Part shown: positions 40,217 through 49,150 of the stretch, piece after piece
Layout: each line of letters opens with the position of its first letter
How positions within the stretch are numbered: position 1 is the stretch's first letter
Position numbers and translations under genes: made by a program
The notes under the pieces: model-generated
Told to the model about the DNA's origin: nothing
The model's input: the letters and a program-made list of their open reading frames with translations, nothing else
The model's database searches: none
Assembly: GCA_050952125.1 (NCBI GenBank)
Contig: JBMNKK010000003.1
Span: 992,001 to 1,056,000, forward strand
Reading direction: 5' to 3'
Source: UBA3951 sp050952125
Lineage (GTDB): Bacteria; Bacillota; Sulfobacillia; Fermentithermobacillales; Fermentithermobacillaceae
Length of the DNA: 64,000 bases

Positions 40217-41835
40217 CGCTGTCTCTCCTCTCTTTCTTGAGATACTTCCTTCGCACCGTTGGCTCGATCTTTCCGGTACCGGAATAGCCGTGGCGCCAGC
40301 CGAGTCCGCGTGAGTCCGATTAGCATTTGAGTCTCTTCAGCCTTCAAAAGAACCGCCGTGATGCCGTAGACGAGGACCGCAGCTCCCATAACGATCCCTC
40401 CTGTTAAGAGGTCTCGCAGAACGTTCCCAGTCCCTCCATGGAAACCGGAGTAACGAGATAGTTCGAAGGCAGCCGCCCCCATCACCGCCGAAGATACCAA
40501 CACCTTGATAAGGGAATTGGAGAGCGACCTAAGGGGAAGATCGCGCAGGAGACGATTAAGGAGGTAAACCCCGACAAGAGCGCCGACAGTTTGTGACACG
40601 GAGTTGGCGAGCGCCAACCCCACGTGACCCAGGGGTCCCACGAGTATCACGTCGAGGGCAACATTCAATAGAGCCGTACCCACAGCTAGGGCGACAGGCA
40701 CTCGCGTTTCCTGGCTGGCGTAGAACACGAACGAAATGACGGAAAGCGCCGCCATTCCCGCCAATGCCGGAGAGTATGCCGTAAGAGCACTCGCTACAGC
40801 CGCCGTATGCTCGGGCACGAATGCGCCGCGCTCGAAAACTAAGCGCACTATGGGCTTGGCCAACACCATAAGGCCGACCGCTGCGGGGATGCACACGAAT
40901 TCGACAAACCTGATGCCGTTCACCGCGGTCGACTTGAACCCTTCCCTGTCGCCTTTCGACCACATTCCTGAAAGTGTGGGGAAAATTACGGTCGTAACCG
41001 CCATGGCGAAAAAGCCCAACGGGAACTGCCTTAGCCGGTCGGCGAAACTGAGGGCTGCCACGGATCCCTCCGCCAGGCGGGAAGCCAACCTTAGGTTTGT
41101 GAGCATATATACCTGGGTAAACACGCTGCCCAGGACGATGGGCACTGCCATCAAGAGCACCTTCTTGGTGCTCTCATCCAAGTGGACGGAGAACGAAGGC
41201 CAGGAAGGAGAGCGCCTCCACGCAGGCACGTGCAAGGCAAGAGCGGCAATGTAGGCCGAAGGAAACCCGATTGCCAGAGATTTCACGCCCATGACCGGCC
41301 CAAAGAGCGCGGCAGTCGCGATCAAGATCATGTTTTGAATGCTTGGCGCGAAGGCCGGTACGGCGAAGTTCTCGTAGGTATTCAACACGGATTTGGCAAA
41401 CGCGATGAGGAGTGGCAGCAGCATAGCCGGCAGGAGAACCCGCGTCAGCATGGTGGCGGTTCTGAGGGTTTCTTCGCCAAAACCGGGAGACATGAGTCTT
41501 ACCACATACGGAGCAGGTATGAAGAGGGCAAGTGCAACTGCCAGGACCAGGAGTGTCGAGAGCGTGATGATGGACGACGTGGTCCTCTTGGCGCCTTCAT
41601 CGTCTCCTTTGGCGACGAAGCTCGCGAACACTGGGAGAAAGGTGGTTGACACCGGTCCCGACAGAACCGCGATGACGGAAGTGATCTTCTCCGCCGCTAC
41701 TTTGGCGTCGATCTCGCCGGTTGCACCGAAAAACATCGCGAATATCTGCTCGCGGGTGAACCCAAGGATCTTGGATAGGACGTTGAGAAGCATCACGACG
41801 AAGGCTGCTTGGAAAATCCTTTTCCTGGTCGACAA
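40213..41835 (-). CDS. murJ: Lipid II flippase MurJ/MviN
   Basis: A 540-residue polytopic protein with about fourteen membrane helices. It carries the family signatures LNVLSKILGFTREQ near the start, FLPVFASFV, NTYENFAVPAFAPSIQNM and VALAVGTALLNVALDVILVGPLGHVGLALANSV. It flips the peptidoglycan precursor lipid II. The C-terminus is a charged tail. TTG 41835 follows GAGGGA. It is upstream of the S9 peptidase and divergent from the ECF sigma gene at 41996. Confidence 0.93.
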   Translation of the reverse strand: MSTRKRIFQAAFVVMLLNVLSKILGFTREQIFAMFFGATGEIDAKVAAEKITSVIAVLSGPVSTTFLPVFASFVAKGDDEGAKRTTSSIITLSTLLVLAVALALFIPAPYVVRLMSPGFGEETLRTATMLTRVLLPAMLLPLLIAFAKSVLNTYENFAVPAFAPSIQNMILIATAALFGPVMGVKSLAIGFPSAYIAALALHVPAWRRSPSWPSFSVHLDESTKKVLLMAVPIVLGSVFTQVYMLTNLRLASRLAEGSVAALSFADRLRQFPLGFFAMAVTTVIFPTLSGMWSKGDREGFKSTAVNGIRFVEFVCIPAAVGLMVLAKPIVRLVFERGAFVPEHTAAVASALTAYSPALAGMAALSVISFVFYASQETRVPVALAVGTALLNVALDVILVGPLGHVGLALANSVSQTVGALVGVYLLNRLLRDLPLRSLSNSLIKVLVSSAVMGAAAFELSRYSGFHGGTGNVLRDLLTGGIVMGAAVLVYGITAVLLKAEETQMLIGLTRTRLAPRLFRYRKDRANGAKEVSQEREERQR

Positions 41836-41908
41836 AAGTATCCCTCTACTCTCTGTTCGCCCAGGCAGGTGCTCGAAGCTTCCTTCGCGAGGGCTTGGAT
41901 AGTTCTTT

Positions 41909-41944
41909 TGACATGGAAGAACGTGAGTCCTTTCTATGTTCGTG
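41909..41944 (+). promoter_or_regulatory. Candidate promoter region for the ECF sigma operon
   Basis: A perfect TTGACA (41909-41914) has only a weak -10 (TTCTAT at 41932). Overlapping it, GAAC (41919-41922) and CGTG (41941-41944), spaced 18 bases, resemble an ECF-type promoter and could allow self-activation. Both readings are by eye. Confidence 0.35.
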
Positions 41945-41954
41945 ACGAAATGGG

Positions 41955-41980
41955 CCCCCGCTCGTTCCTGTTAGCGGGGG
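41955..41980 (+). other. Leader hairpin ahead of the ECF sigma gene
   Basis: CCCCCGCT and AGCGGGGG pair perfectly (8 bp, 10-base loop) just 15 bases before the ATG at 41996. There is no T-run, so it is not a typical terminator; it may affect translation or be a protein site. Confidence 0.4.
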
Positions 41981-41995
41981 TGTTGGAGAGTGAGC

Positions 41996-42481
41996 ATGGT
42001 TTCGGAAGAATGGTGCGACCGGACACGCCCCAAGGTGTACCGGTACATTTACGGGCTGATCCAGGATCGCGAAAGGGCCGAGGACCTGACTCAAGAGACT
42101 TACGCGCGGGTGCTCCGCGCATCGCCGTCCGGAGCCAAGTCAGAAGCGTACCTGCGCGCGGTTGCTCTGAACTTGGTGCGGGACGAGTGGAGGCGCGACA
42201 AAGTCCGCGGAATCCCCGTGCCGCTTGAACCCTTCGAGAACCTTCTCGAGTCAAGCGGTGAGGACCCCTACGTCACTCTCCTGGCGGGCCACGTGCGTGA
42301 GTTGATGGGAAGGCTCCCGGAGGAACAGCGACGAGTACTTGAGTTACGGATCATCTTGGGATTATCGCGCAGCGAGACCGCTGCGAAGATGGGAAAAACC
42401 GAGGCCGCTGTAAGGGGGCTTCAGTACCGGGCTCTCCAGAGTATGCGGCAGCTTCTCTCTCCAACCCCAAAGGAGGTGTAA
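41996..42481 (+). CDS. ECF RNA polymerase sigma factor, second copy
   Basis: A 161-residue sigma-70 family factor. Region 2: RPKVYRYIYGLIQDRERAEDLTQETYARVLRA, and region 4: LPEEQRRVLELRIILGLSRSETAAKMGKTEAAVRGLQYRALQSMRQLL. It is shorter and distinct from the sigma factor at 26730. ATG 41996 follows GGAGAG; a GTG at 41990 is less likely. It is followed after five bases by the gene for a large membrane protein with a long cytoplasmic N-terminus, probably its anti-sigma factor. Confidence 0.92.
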   Translation: MVSEEWCDRTRPKVYRYIYGLIQDRERAEDLTQETYARVLRASPSGAKSEAYLRAVALNLVRDEWRRDKVRGIPVPLEPFENLLESSGEDPYVTLLAGHVRELMGRLPEEQRRVLELRIILGLSRSETAAKMGKTEAAVRGLQYRALQSMRQLLSPTPKEV

Positions 42482-42486
42482 GCACG

Positions 42487-43989
42487 ATGGACAAGATAGA
42501 AAGAACTCCCGAAGAGGAATTGGACGATATCATCGACGCTCTGAACGCCGGCAAGAAACCGGTATCCGCCGGCAAAGAGGTAAGTGAACTCCTGCCCGCG
42601 CTTTCTGCGGTGCGCCACTTGGCGGAGCCGCCCCTGCCCACAGAAGAATTGGCAGAGAGAGTGCGCCGGGCTCAGCCGAACTACGAAGTGAGGCCAAAGA
42701 GTCCACCCGCTTTCAAACCTTCGCTACGAAGGATGGCGATCCTCGGGATAGCTGCGACAATGCTGGCGGTCATCGGGCTGTCGCTTGTGCCCCGTCTGCT
42801 GGGCGGAGACGTTGTGTTGGCCATGAGCCGGGCCGTCGAGAAGGTAACGAGCTACCACGGTTTAATGGAAGTAAGAGCAGAGAACGCGGCCGGTGACGAG
42901 TGGATGGTCCGCCGCCTGGAGATATGGGTAGACGGCGGCAAGTACGCGGTCAGACAGGATGACGGTACGATAACCGTAAACAACCTTGAGCGGAAGTGGC
43001 AGGTAAGGCCTGAGGAGGCCGCTGTAGCCATCCTCCCCGTGGCTCCCGACTCAAATACTCGGGGGATTGACCTGAGAGACGAGGCTAAGCGGGCGCTCGA
43101 GTACCCGCACGCTGTTGTAGGAGAAGAGACCGTGGCGGGAAGAACAGCCGATAAGGTTGAGATTTCGCCGCCGGGAGGACGCCCCTACTACCTCTGGCTG
43201 GACAAGGAAACCAACCTTCCCATACAGCTAAAGACCGCCATGACGAACGCGCTCGAGACAACCTACACCTTCACCGAATTGGATATCAACGGGACGATAG
43301 ACCCGTCGGTGTATGAGTACTGTGTTCCCGCCGGCTTCTCCGTAGTTGAAGAGAACGCAGGCACGGCTGTGGTGACGCTTGAGGAAGCCGAGGCAGTAAG
43401 CGGCGTACAGATCGCGGCTACTGAAGAGGCGCCGAGCATGATACTGGCCTTCCCGGGCAAGGTTGTGCTGGTGTACGAAGACTGTGAAGTCATACAGGAA
43501 ACGGCTGCAGGCGACTTTGAGATAGCAAGCTGGGCGTCAAAGGGCAGCGCGGGAGGCGGTCCGGTAGAGATACTGAGGGATTCGTACCGGTGGCGCCAAG
43601 GGGGCTTGGAGATACGGGTTCAGGGCCCGAGGCGCCTGGACTTGGCAGTGCAGTTGGCGCCCGACTTCAAGCTGCCTCCAATAGAAACCGACTTTGCATC
43701 AAGAGCCCAAGTGAAGGTTGAGGTAGACTTGGAGATCGCCGCGCGCGACCAGGAACAGGTTGACGGAGGACACCGCCCGTGGCAGATAGACCCCTCGATG
43801 GTAGCGATGCAGTTCGTGAATCTCAATGGGGAAGGTTCGGACCACGGCGAGTTCGCCGTGACCGAGAACACGGGAGTGCAAGCAGTAGTTGAGGTGGAAT
43901 CAGGAAGCATAAAGACCGTCTACCTAAAAAAGCTTATCAGGCAAGATGAATCGGGCATTTGGTCGGTGGTCGGTTACGACCCCAGGTAG
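42487..43989 (+). CDS. Membrane-anchored regulator of the ECF sigma factor, with LolA/RseB-like outer domain
   Basis: A 500-residue protein with a ~85-residue cytoplasmic part (acidic, EEELDDIIDALNAGKKP opening), one membrane segment at ~residues 83-103 (MAILGIAATMLAVIGLSLVP) and an outer region. Residues ~110-290 resemble the LolA/RseB-like fold found in outer membrane lipoprotein-sorting-type proteins: SYHGLMEVRAENAAGDEW...EIWVDGGKYAV and PYYLWLDKETNLPIQLKT. A further ~200-residue C-terminal part is unrecognised. The position five bases after the sigma gene indicates anti-sigma control, but the cytoplasmic part lacks a ZAS motif, so this is inference. Confidence 0.7.
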   Translation: MDKIERTPEEELDDIIDALNAGKKPVSAGKEVSELLPALSAVRHLAEPPLPTEELAERVRRAQPNYEVRPKSPPAFKPSLRRMAILGIAATMLAVIGLSLVPRLLGGDVVLAMSRAVEKVTSYHGLMEVRAENAAGDEWMVRRLEIWVDGGKYAVRQDDGTITVNNLERKWQVRPEEAAVAILPVAPDSNTRGIDLRDEAKRALEYPHAVVGEETVAGRTADKVEISPPGGRPYYLWLDKETNLPIQLKTAMTNALETTYTFTELDINGTIDPSVYEYCVPAGFSVVEENAGTAVVTLEEAEAVSGVQIAATEEAPSMILAFPGKVVLVYEDCEVIQETAAGDFEIASWASKGSAGGGPVEILRDSYRWRQGGLEIRVQGPRRLDLAVQLAPDFKLPPIETDFASRAQVKVEVDLEIAARDQEQVDGGHRPWQIDPSMVAMQFVNLNGEGSDHGEFAVTENTGVQAVVEVESGSIKTVYLKKLIRQDESGIWSVVGYDPR

Positions 43990-44008
43990 ACCACTCTAAA
44001 CGAGGCAT

Positions 44009-44043
44009 AAGGTTCCTTAGCCTATGGGTTAAGGGACCTTTCA
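44009..44043 (+). terminator. Terminator of the second sigma operon
   Basis: AAGGTTCCTTA and TAAGGGACCTT pair over 11 bases with one G-U pair and a ten-base loop, followed by only a short T-run (TTTC). Confidence 0.65.
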
Positions 44044-44055
44044 CATTAGTTGTTA

Positions 44056-44084
44056 TTGACCGAAACTTTGTGGTAGTGTATGGA
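44056..44084 (+). promoter_or_regulatory. Candidate sigma-A promoter for the ABC exporter pair
   Basis: TTGACC at 44056-44061 and TATGGA at 44079-44084 are spaced by exactly 17 bases. It would give a ~135-base leader before the first exporter gene. The leader holds a small hairpin GCCCGG-TATT-CCGGGC (44161-44176). Confidence 0.45.
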
Positions 44085-44225
44085 ACGGATGTGCGTTGGC
44101 GGGACATTTTCGTGTTGGGGAGTGAAACTGTGCTCATCCTCTAAAGAGCCTCTCTCTCTTGCCCGGTATTCCGGGCGCTGTAAGGCATCGGGCCTTCCTT
44201 CTTCTCATTTAAGGAGCATTTACTT

Positions 44226-45998
44226 ATGGCTAACTTAAGACGCCTGCTTGGCTATCTTCGGCCTCATTTGGCCTTGGCGATACTCGTCGTGATACTGATG
44301 ATCACCGCGAGTCTCCTTGAGATTTCCCCTGCCGCGCTGGTCCGACGAGTAGTCGACGAGGCACTGCCCCAGCGCAATATGGGTATGGTGGCGGTATTGA
44401 CTCTCTGGTACCTTGGAGTATTCGCCTTAAGAGGCGTGGTCAACTACTTTCAGTGGTATGCCTCGGAGCTAATCGGACAGAGAGTGATATACGAGCTGAG
44501 GCAGTCTATACACGACCACCTTCAAGACCTCCCGCCCTCGTACTTCACGAGCATGGGAACAGGTCAGGTAATGTCGCGCCTCACCTCGGACATAGAGTCT
44601 ATCCAGCACTTTGTAGGGTTCGGAGCGCTGCTCCTGGTCAATATGGTGATCATGTTCGGCACTGTAGCCACGTATCTGTCTTTCATGAACTGGAAGCTGA
44701 CTCTCGTGACCTGCGCGAGCTACCCGCTCTTGCTGCGCACGGTGTTCTGGCTTGACAAACACATTCGCCCGGCATGGAAGAACGTACGGGAAGTCATGGG
44801 AAAGCTCACGGAGACGCTGCAAGAGAATGTCATGGGCATCCGGGTCGTCAAGGCCTTTGCTAGGGAACCTCACCAGGTTGAGAAGTTCAGAGAAAAGAAC
44901 AACGCTCACCTGGAAGCCAACCTCAAGAGGGCCCAGATTGAGGCAAAAGCCCAGCCGGTGCTAGATTTCCTGTCGGGACTATCCAGCATCGCGATGATTG
45001 GGTACGGAGCGTTTCTAGTCATGTCCGGTGAGGTATCCGTCGGCACCTTATTCGCCTTCTACACTCTCACCTGGAGTTTGATCTGGCCCATAAGGATGCT
45101 GGGGTGGCTTGTCAACTTGGCGGAACAGGCCATGGCGGCAGCGCCTCGCCTGTTTGAGATGCTCGATGCCGTGCCCTCCATCCGCAGCAAGCCTGATGCA
45201 GTGGAACTGGTCGATCCAAAAGGACACATCGTCTTCGAAAACGTGAGTTTCACCTTTCCAGGCGATTCAAGAGAAGCTCTGAAAGATGTAACCTTAGAGA
45301 TCCTGCCCGGAGAAACGGTAGCGATCGTCGGAGGAACCGGCTCCGGTAAGTCAACGCTGGTCAATCTCTTGCCGAGGTTCCTAGACCCGACATCGGGGCG
45401 GATCACACTTGACGGTATAGACTTGAGAGATCTTGATCTCAAGTCCTTGAGGCGCCATATCGGTTTGGTGCTCCAGGACAACTTCCTGTTCTCTGCCACG
45501 GTGCGCGAGAACATAGCCCTGGGCCGGCCGTCCGCTCCTCCGGAGGAGATTGAAAAGGCGGCGGAGCTGGCGCAGGCATTGGAGTTCATATCCGAGCTTC
45601 CAAGGAAGTTTGAGACCCCCGTGGGCGAACGCGGGATCGGACTTTCCGGCGGGCAGAAACAGAGAGTAGCTCTGGCCAGAGCTCTTCTGATGGATCCCAG
45701 GATCCTCATCTTGGACGAGGCTACGTCCAGCGTTGATACGGAAACCGAGTACCTCATCCAAGAAGGACTGGACGAGGTCATGAAAGGCCGGACATCCATC
45801 ATCATCGCCAAGAGGCTTTCCACTATCAGGGGAGCCGACAAGATCGTGATCATGGAAGAAGGACAGGTGTTGAAGGTCGGTACCCATGAAGAGCTCTTGG
45901 CGGAGGACGGGTTCTACAGAAAACTGTTCGAGAGCCAGTTCGCAGAAGAAGACGTGGAGAGGGCACTCCGGCTTGAACTGGGAAAGGAGGCCGTGTGA
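44226..45998 (+). CDS. ABC exporter half-transporter with degenerate ATP site
   Basis: A 590-residue protein: six membrane helices (1-~310) and a nucleotide-binding domain. Walker A is GGTGSGKST, the signature LSGGQKQ, Walker B ILILDEATSSVD. The switch histidine, normally IAHRLST, is Lys in IAKRLSTI, so its own ATP site is probably poorly hydrolytic. With the next gene, whose signature reads LSSGQRQ, it matches the heterodimeric drug exporter type (BmrCD, LmrCD, TM287/288). ATG 44226 follows AAGGAG. The substrate is unknown; lipid or drug export is usual. Confidence 0.93.
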   Translation: MANLRRLLGYLRPHLALAILVVILMITASLLEISPAALVRRVVDEALPQRNMGMVAVLTLWYLGVFALRGVVNYFQWYASELIGQRVIYELRQSIHDHLQDLPPSYFTSMGTGQVMSRLTSDIESIQHFVGFGALLLVNMVIMFGTVATYLSFMNWKLTLVTCASYPLLLRTVFWLDKHIRPAWKNVREVMGKLTETLQENVMGIRVVKAFAREPHQVEKFREKNNAHLEANLKRAQIEAKAQPVLDFLSGLSSIAMIGYGAFLVMSGEVSVGTLFAFYTLTWSLIWPIRMLGWLVNLAEQAMAAAPRLFEMLDAVPSIRSKPDAVELVDPKGHIVFENVSFTFPGDSREALKDVTLEILPGETVAIVGGTGSGKSTLVNLLPRFLDPTSGRITLDGIDLRDLDLKSLRRHIGLVLQDNFLFSATVRENIALGRPSAPPEEIEKAAELAQALEFISELPRKFETPVGERGIGLSGGQKQRVALARALLMDPRILILDEATSSVDTETEYLIQEGLDEVMKGRTSIIIAKRLSTIRGADKIVIMEEGQVLKVGTHEELLAEDGFYRKLFESQFAEEDVERALRLELGKEAV

Positions 45999-47818
45999 TG
46001 TCTGAATACGATCTTGACCTCCAGGAAGACGAAGAAGAACGACCGTTTGACAAGAAGCATTTCATGCGGATCTTGAGCTATACGCGGCCGTACAGAAAAA
46101 CCGTAGTAGCCGCGGCTGCTTTGACACTTACGGGCATCGTGATCGGCTTGGTCGAGCCTCTTCTGTTCCGGACTGCCCTTGACAAGGGCATAGCCTCCGG
46201 TGACATGAGGACGCTCGCTCTCGTACTCAGCTCCCTATTGGCTCTCCGCGTAATCGCGATGATAGCGTCGAGGGCGCAGATAAAGACTACGAACTACCTT
46301 GGCCAAAGAGTGCTATTCGACCTACGCCAAGGGCTCTTTGAGCATGTGGAACACTTGCCGTTTTCGTTTTTCGACCACAGGCCGGCGGGCAAGATCATCT
46401 CGAGGATAACAAACGACGTGAATCATATCGGCAACCTGGCTGCATCGGGCGTGATAAACGTCGTCAGCCAGCTTATCTCGCTCATCGGCATCATTGTCAT
46501 CATGGTTTCCCTTCACTGGAGAATGGCTGCCCTTTCGTTCACGACCATTCCCTTTCTTGCGTTGGTTCTCACCAAGCTTAGGTGGGCTCTCCAAAGCGCG
46601 TGGGGAAACACCAGGAAAGCAGTGGGTGAGATCAATGCCCACCTAAATGAAACCATCCAGGGGCTGCAGGTTATCCAGGCCTACGGAAGGGAAGACACCA
46701 ACAGCACGAAGTTTGAGAAGGCCAACAGGAAGTACTTTGGATCGTACATGAACGCGATAAGGCTGGACCAGGCCTTCTGGCCTCTCGCCGATATCGTGGG
46801 CGCCGCCGGAACTTGTATCGTCATATGGTACGGTGCATCCGAGTATATAGCAGGGAACATGACGCTGGGCCTCATGTTAGCCTTCACCAACTACCTGGGC
46901 AAGTTCTGGGCGCCGATCAGCACTTTCTCGCGCGTTTGGAGCCAGATCTTGTCCGCCATGGCATCGGCCGAAAGAGTCTTCGGTATCCTCGACCTGAAGA
47001 CTGAGGCCGAGGAGAGCAAACCTTCTGCCGGTGGCACCCGTGAAAGGCTCACGAAGCTCCCTCGCCTTAAGGGCGAAGTTGAGTTCGACCGGGTAACATT
47101 CGGGTACAGGGCTGCCGAACCTGTCCTCCACGAAGTCAGCTTCACTGTGAAGCCCGGTGAAACCATCGCCTTGGTAGGGCCCACAGGCGCGGGAAAGACA
47201 ACCATCATCAACCTCCTGGCGCGGTTCTACCTGCCGACCGAAGGAAGGGTTCTGGTAGACGGCCACGACCTCATGTCGGTTGACCTGCCTTCCTACAGAA
47301 GCCAGTTCGGCACGGTCCTCCAGGATACGTTCATTTTCTCGGGCACGATCATGGAGAACCTGAAGTTCGGCAAGCTGGACGCGACGGAGGAGGAAGTTGA
47401 ACGGGCGGTGGAAGCGGCCTGTGCCAAGCAGTTTATCCTCGACATGCAGGGCGGGTTCGACGCTGAGGTCAAGGAGAGGGGAACCAACCTCTCCAGCGGG
47501 CAGAGGCAGCTCTTGGCGTTTGCCAGGGCAATTCTCGCCGACCCTCGCATACTCATACTCGATGAAGCGACGTCAAGCGTTGACCCCGAAACGGAAAGGC
47601 TCATCCAGCAGGCGATGAAAGCTCTCTTAGCCGGGCGCACCGCCTTCATAATCGCCCACCGCCTCTCAACGGTGAGAGCGGCCGACCGCATAATGGTCAT
47701 TGAAGACGGCAAGATCGCGGAACAAGGAACGCACGAAGAGTTGGTGAGACTCGGAGGGAAGTATGCCGCCCTCTACGAGGCTCAGTTCAAACGGCAGGAA
47801 GACCGCGCCACGGCATAG
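45998..47818 (+). CDS. ABC exporter half-transporter, catalytic partner
   Basis: A 606-residue partner with six membrane helices, then Walker A GPTGAGKTT, signature LSSGQRQ, Walker B ILILDEATSSVDPETE and an intact switch histidine in IIAHRLSTV. In the heterodimer its Walker motifs pair with the normal signature of the first subunit to form the consensus ATP site. The N-terminus has a charged extension (DLDLQEDEEERPFDK). ATG 45998 follows AGGAGG and overlaps the stop of the first subunit by one base, so production is coupled 1:1. Confidence 0.93.
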   Translation: MSEYDLDLQEDEEERPFDKKHFMRILSYTRPYRKTVVAAAALTLTGIVIGLVEPLLFRTALDKGIASGDMRTLALVLSSLLALRVIAMIASRAQIKTTNYLGQRVLFDLRQGLFEHVEHLPFSFFDHRPAGKIISRITNDVNHIGNLAASGVINVVSQLISLIGIIVIMVSLHWRMAALSFTTIPFLALVLTKLRWALQSAWGNTRKAVGEINAHLNETIQGLQVIQAYGREDTNSTKFEKANRKYFGSYMNAIRLDQAFWPLADIVGAAGTCIVIWYGASEYIAGNMTLGLMLAFTNYLGKFWAPISTFSRVWSQILSAMASAERVFGILDLKTEAEESKPSAGGTRERLTKLPRLKGEVEFDRVTFGYRAAEPVLHEVSFTVKPGETIALVGPTGAGKTTIINLLARFYLPTEGRVLVDGHDLMSVDLPSYRSQFGTVLQDTFIFSGTIMENLKFGKLDATEEEVERAVEAACAKQFILDMQGGFDAEVKERGTNLSSGQRQLLAFARAILADPRILILDEATSSVDPETERLIQQAMKALLAGRTAFIIAHRLSTVRAADRIMVIEDGKIAEQGTHEELVRLGGKYAALYEAQFKRQEDRATA

Positions 47819-47854
47819 GCAAGAAGGCGCTTTACTGCTATAACGAAGATAGGC

Positions 47855-47882
47855 TGAAGCTGCTCTCCAAAGAGCAGCTTCA
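47855..47882. repeat. Perfect 12-bp inverted repeat after the ABC exporter genes
   Basis: TGAAGCTGCTCT and AGAGCAGCTTCA enclose CCAA. No T-run follows on either strand. It lies 37 bases after the exporter stop and 28 before the MFS start, so it could be a weak terminator, an RNA stabiliser or an operator. Confidence 0.6.
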
Positions 47883-47909
47883 AATCATCGGTGTCAGGAC
47901 GTGGATCGA

Positions 47910-49127
47910 ATGGAGATATGGCGCCGGAACCTCTACCTAATGCTCATCACCGTGTTTGTCGGACAGGCGTCTTTCACGCTTATAACGCCTTTCCTGCCTT
48001 ATGTGTTGAAGTCTATGGAAGTAGTGGACAACCTGGGATTGTGGTCAGGCATGGCGTACTCTGCTTCTTTCTTCACCACGGCAATCATGGCTCCTGTATG
48101 GGGTTCCGTTGCCGACAAATACGGTAAGCGACTTCAGCTCCTAAGGTCCGGCTTGGGTATCGCCCTTACGTACGCTCTGTATCCGCTTGCGCGGACGCCT
48201 GCCCAGTTCGTGCTGATGCGCGGACTCACCGGGTTCCTATCAGGGTTTGTGCCCGCTTGCACCTCTCTCATCGCTACGGGGACGCCTGATCAGAACATGG
48301 GCTATGCGCTGGGCCTATTTCAGGCTGCCAGCGCGGCAGGCACGATCTCAGGTCCGCTCGTTGGGGGAATCATGTTCTCTGCAATGGGAATGCACAGCAC
48401 TTTCCGCCTTGCGGCTGTGATCTTGACCGTGTTCACGGTCGTGCCCTTTCTGCTTCTCAAGGAAGAAGTCGCGCCTTCTCCGAAGCCAATCAGGATACTC
48501 GGCGACCTGAAGGAGGCTTTCACAAACAAGCACCTGGTAATGGTGTTCTTATGTCTCTTCCTGGTTCAGGCCGGCATACAAGCGACGCAGCCTACGCTGA
48601 CTCTGTACATTGACATGATAGCAAAAGGCAAGGATTCGACTGTGGTGAACGGCATCATCTACTCAATGGCAGGGTTGGGCACCGTTATCGGGGCAACGCT
48701 GACCGCCCGGCGGGGTGCAAACACCTCCACACAGAGCCATATGAGCGCATTCCTTGTGGGCCTGCTTGGTTCAGCCGTCTTTGTAGCTGCCCAAGGTATA
48801 TGGGTCCAGCTGCTTCCCATCGCCGGCCTAAGGTTGATGTTCGGGGCCTTCAACGGGATACTCACGGTGGCCGGGAACGTGCTGGTCGCCACCGCAGTAA
48901 CTAAGGAATTCAGAGGTAGGGCTTTCGGCGTCATGAACGGCGTGCTGCCTATGGGGTCGGTGGTAGGTCCCCTTTTGGGCGGGATGGTAGGGGATGCTCT
49001 CGGCCTCGGGTCATCGTTCTACGTGGCAAGCATGGTGTTCCTGCTGGCCACGGGCCTATTTTCCCTGTATACACGGCGAATAAGCAATTTCGCAGAGAAA
49101 GAGGCCGGTGTCAGCAGCAAAGCGTAA
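47910..49127 (+). CDS. MFS efflux transporter
   Basis: A ~405-residue, twelve-helix major facilitator of the multidrug/sugar efflux type. Motif A appears as GSVADKYGKRLQLLRSG after helix 2, and a motif C-like segment AGTISGPLVGG in helix 5, the antiporter signature. The second half repeats the pattern with MGSVVGPLLGGMVGD. The substrate is unknown. ATG 47910 sits ten bases from AGGA; GTG 47901 is the alternative. It follows the ABC exporter pair on the same strand, which makes this a local export cluster. Confidence 0.9.
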   Translation: MEIWRRNLYLMLITVFVGQASFTLITPFLPYVLKSMEVVDNLGLWSGMAYSASFFTTAIMAPVWGSVADKYGKRLQLLRSGLGIALTYALYPLARTPAQFVLMRGLTGFLSGFVPACTSLIATGTPDQNMGYALGLFQAASAAGTISGPLVGGIMFSAMGMHSTFRLAAVILTVFTVVPFLLLKEEVAPSPKPIRILGDLKEAFTNKHLVMVFLCLFLVQAGIQATQPTLTLYIDMIAKGKDSTVVNGIIYSMAGLGTVIGATLTARRGANTSTQSHMSAFLVGLLGSAVFVAAQGIWVQLLPIAGLRLMFGAFNGILTVAGNVLVATAVTKEFRGRAFGVMNGVLPMGSVVGPLLGGMVGDALGLGSSFYVASMVFLLATGLFSLYTRRISNFAEKEAGVSSKA

Positions 49128-49150
49128 GTCCGGCTTGATTTTGGGGCCGC

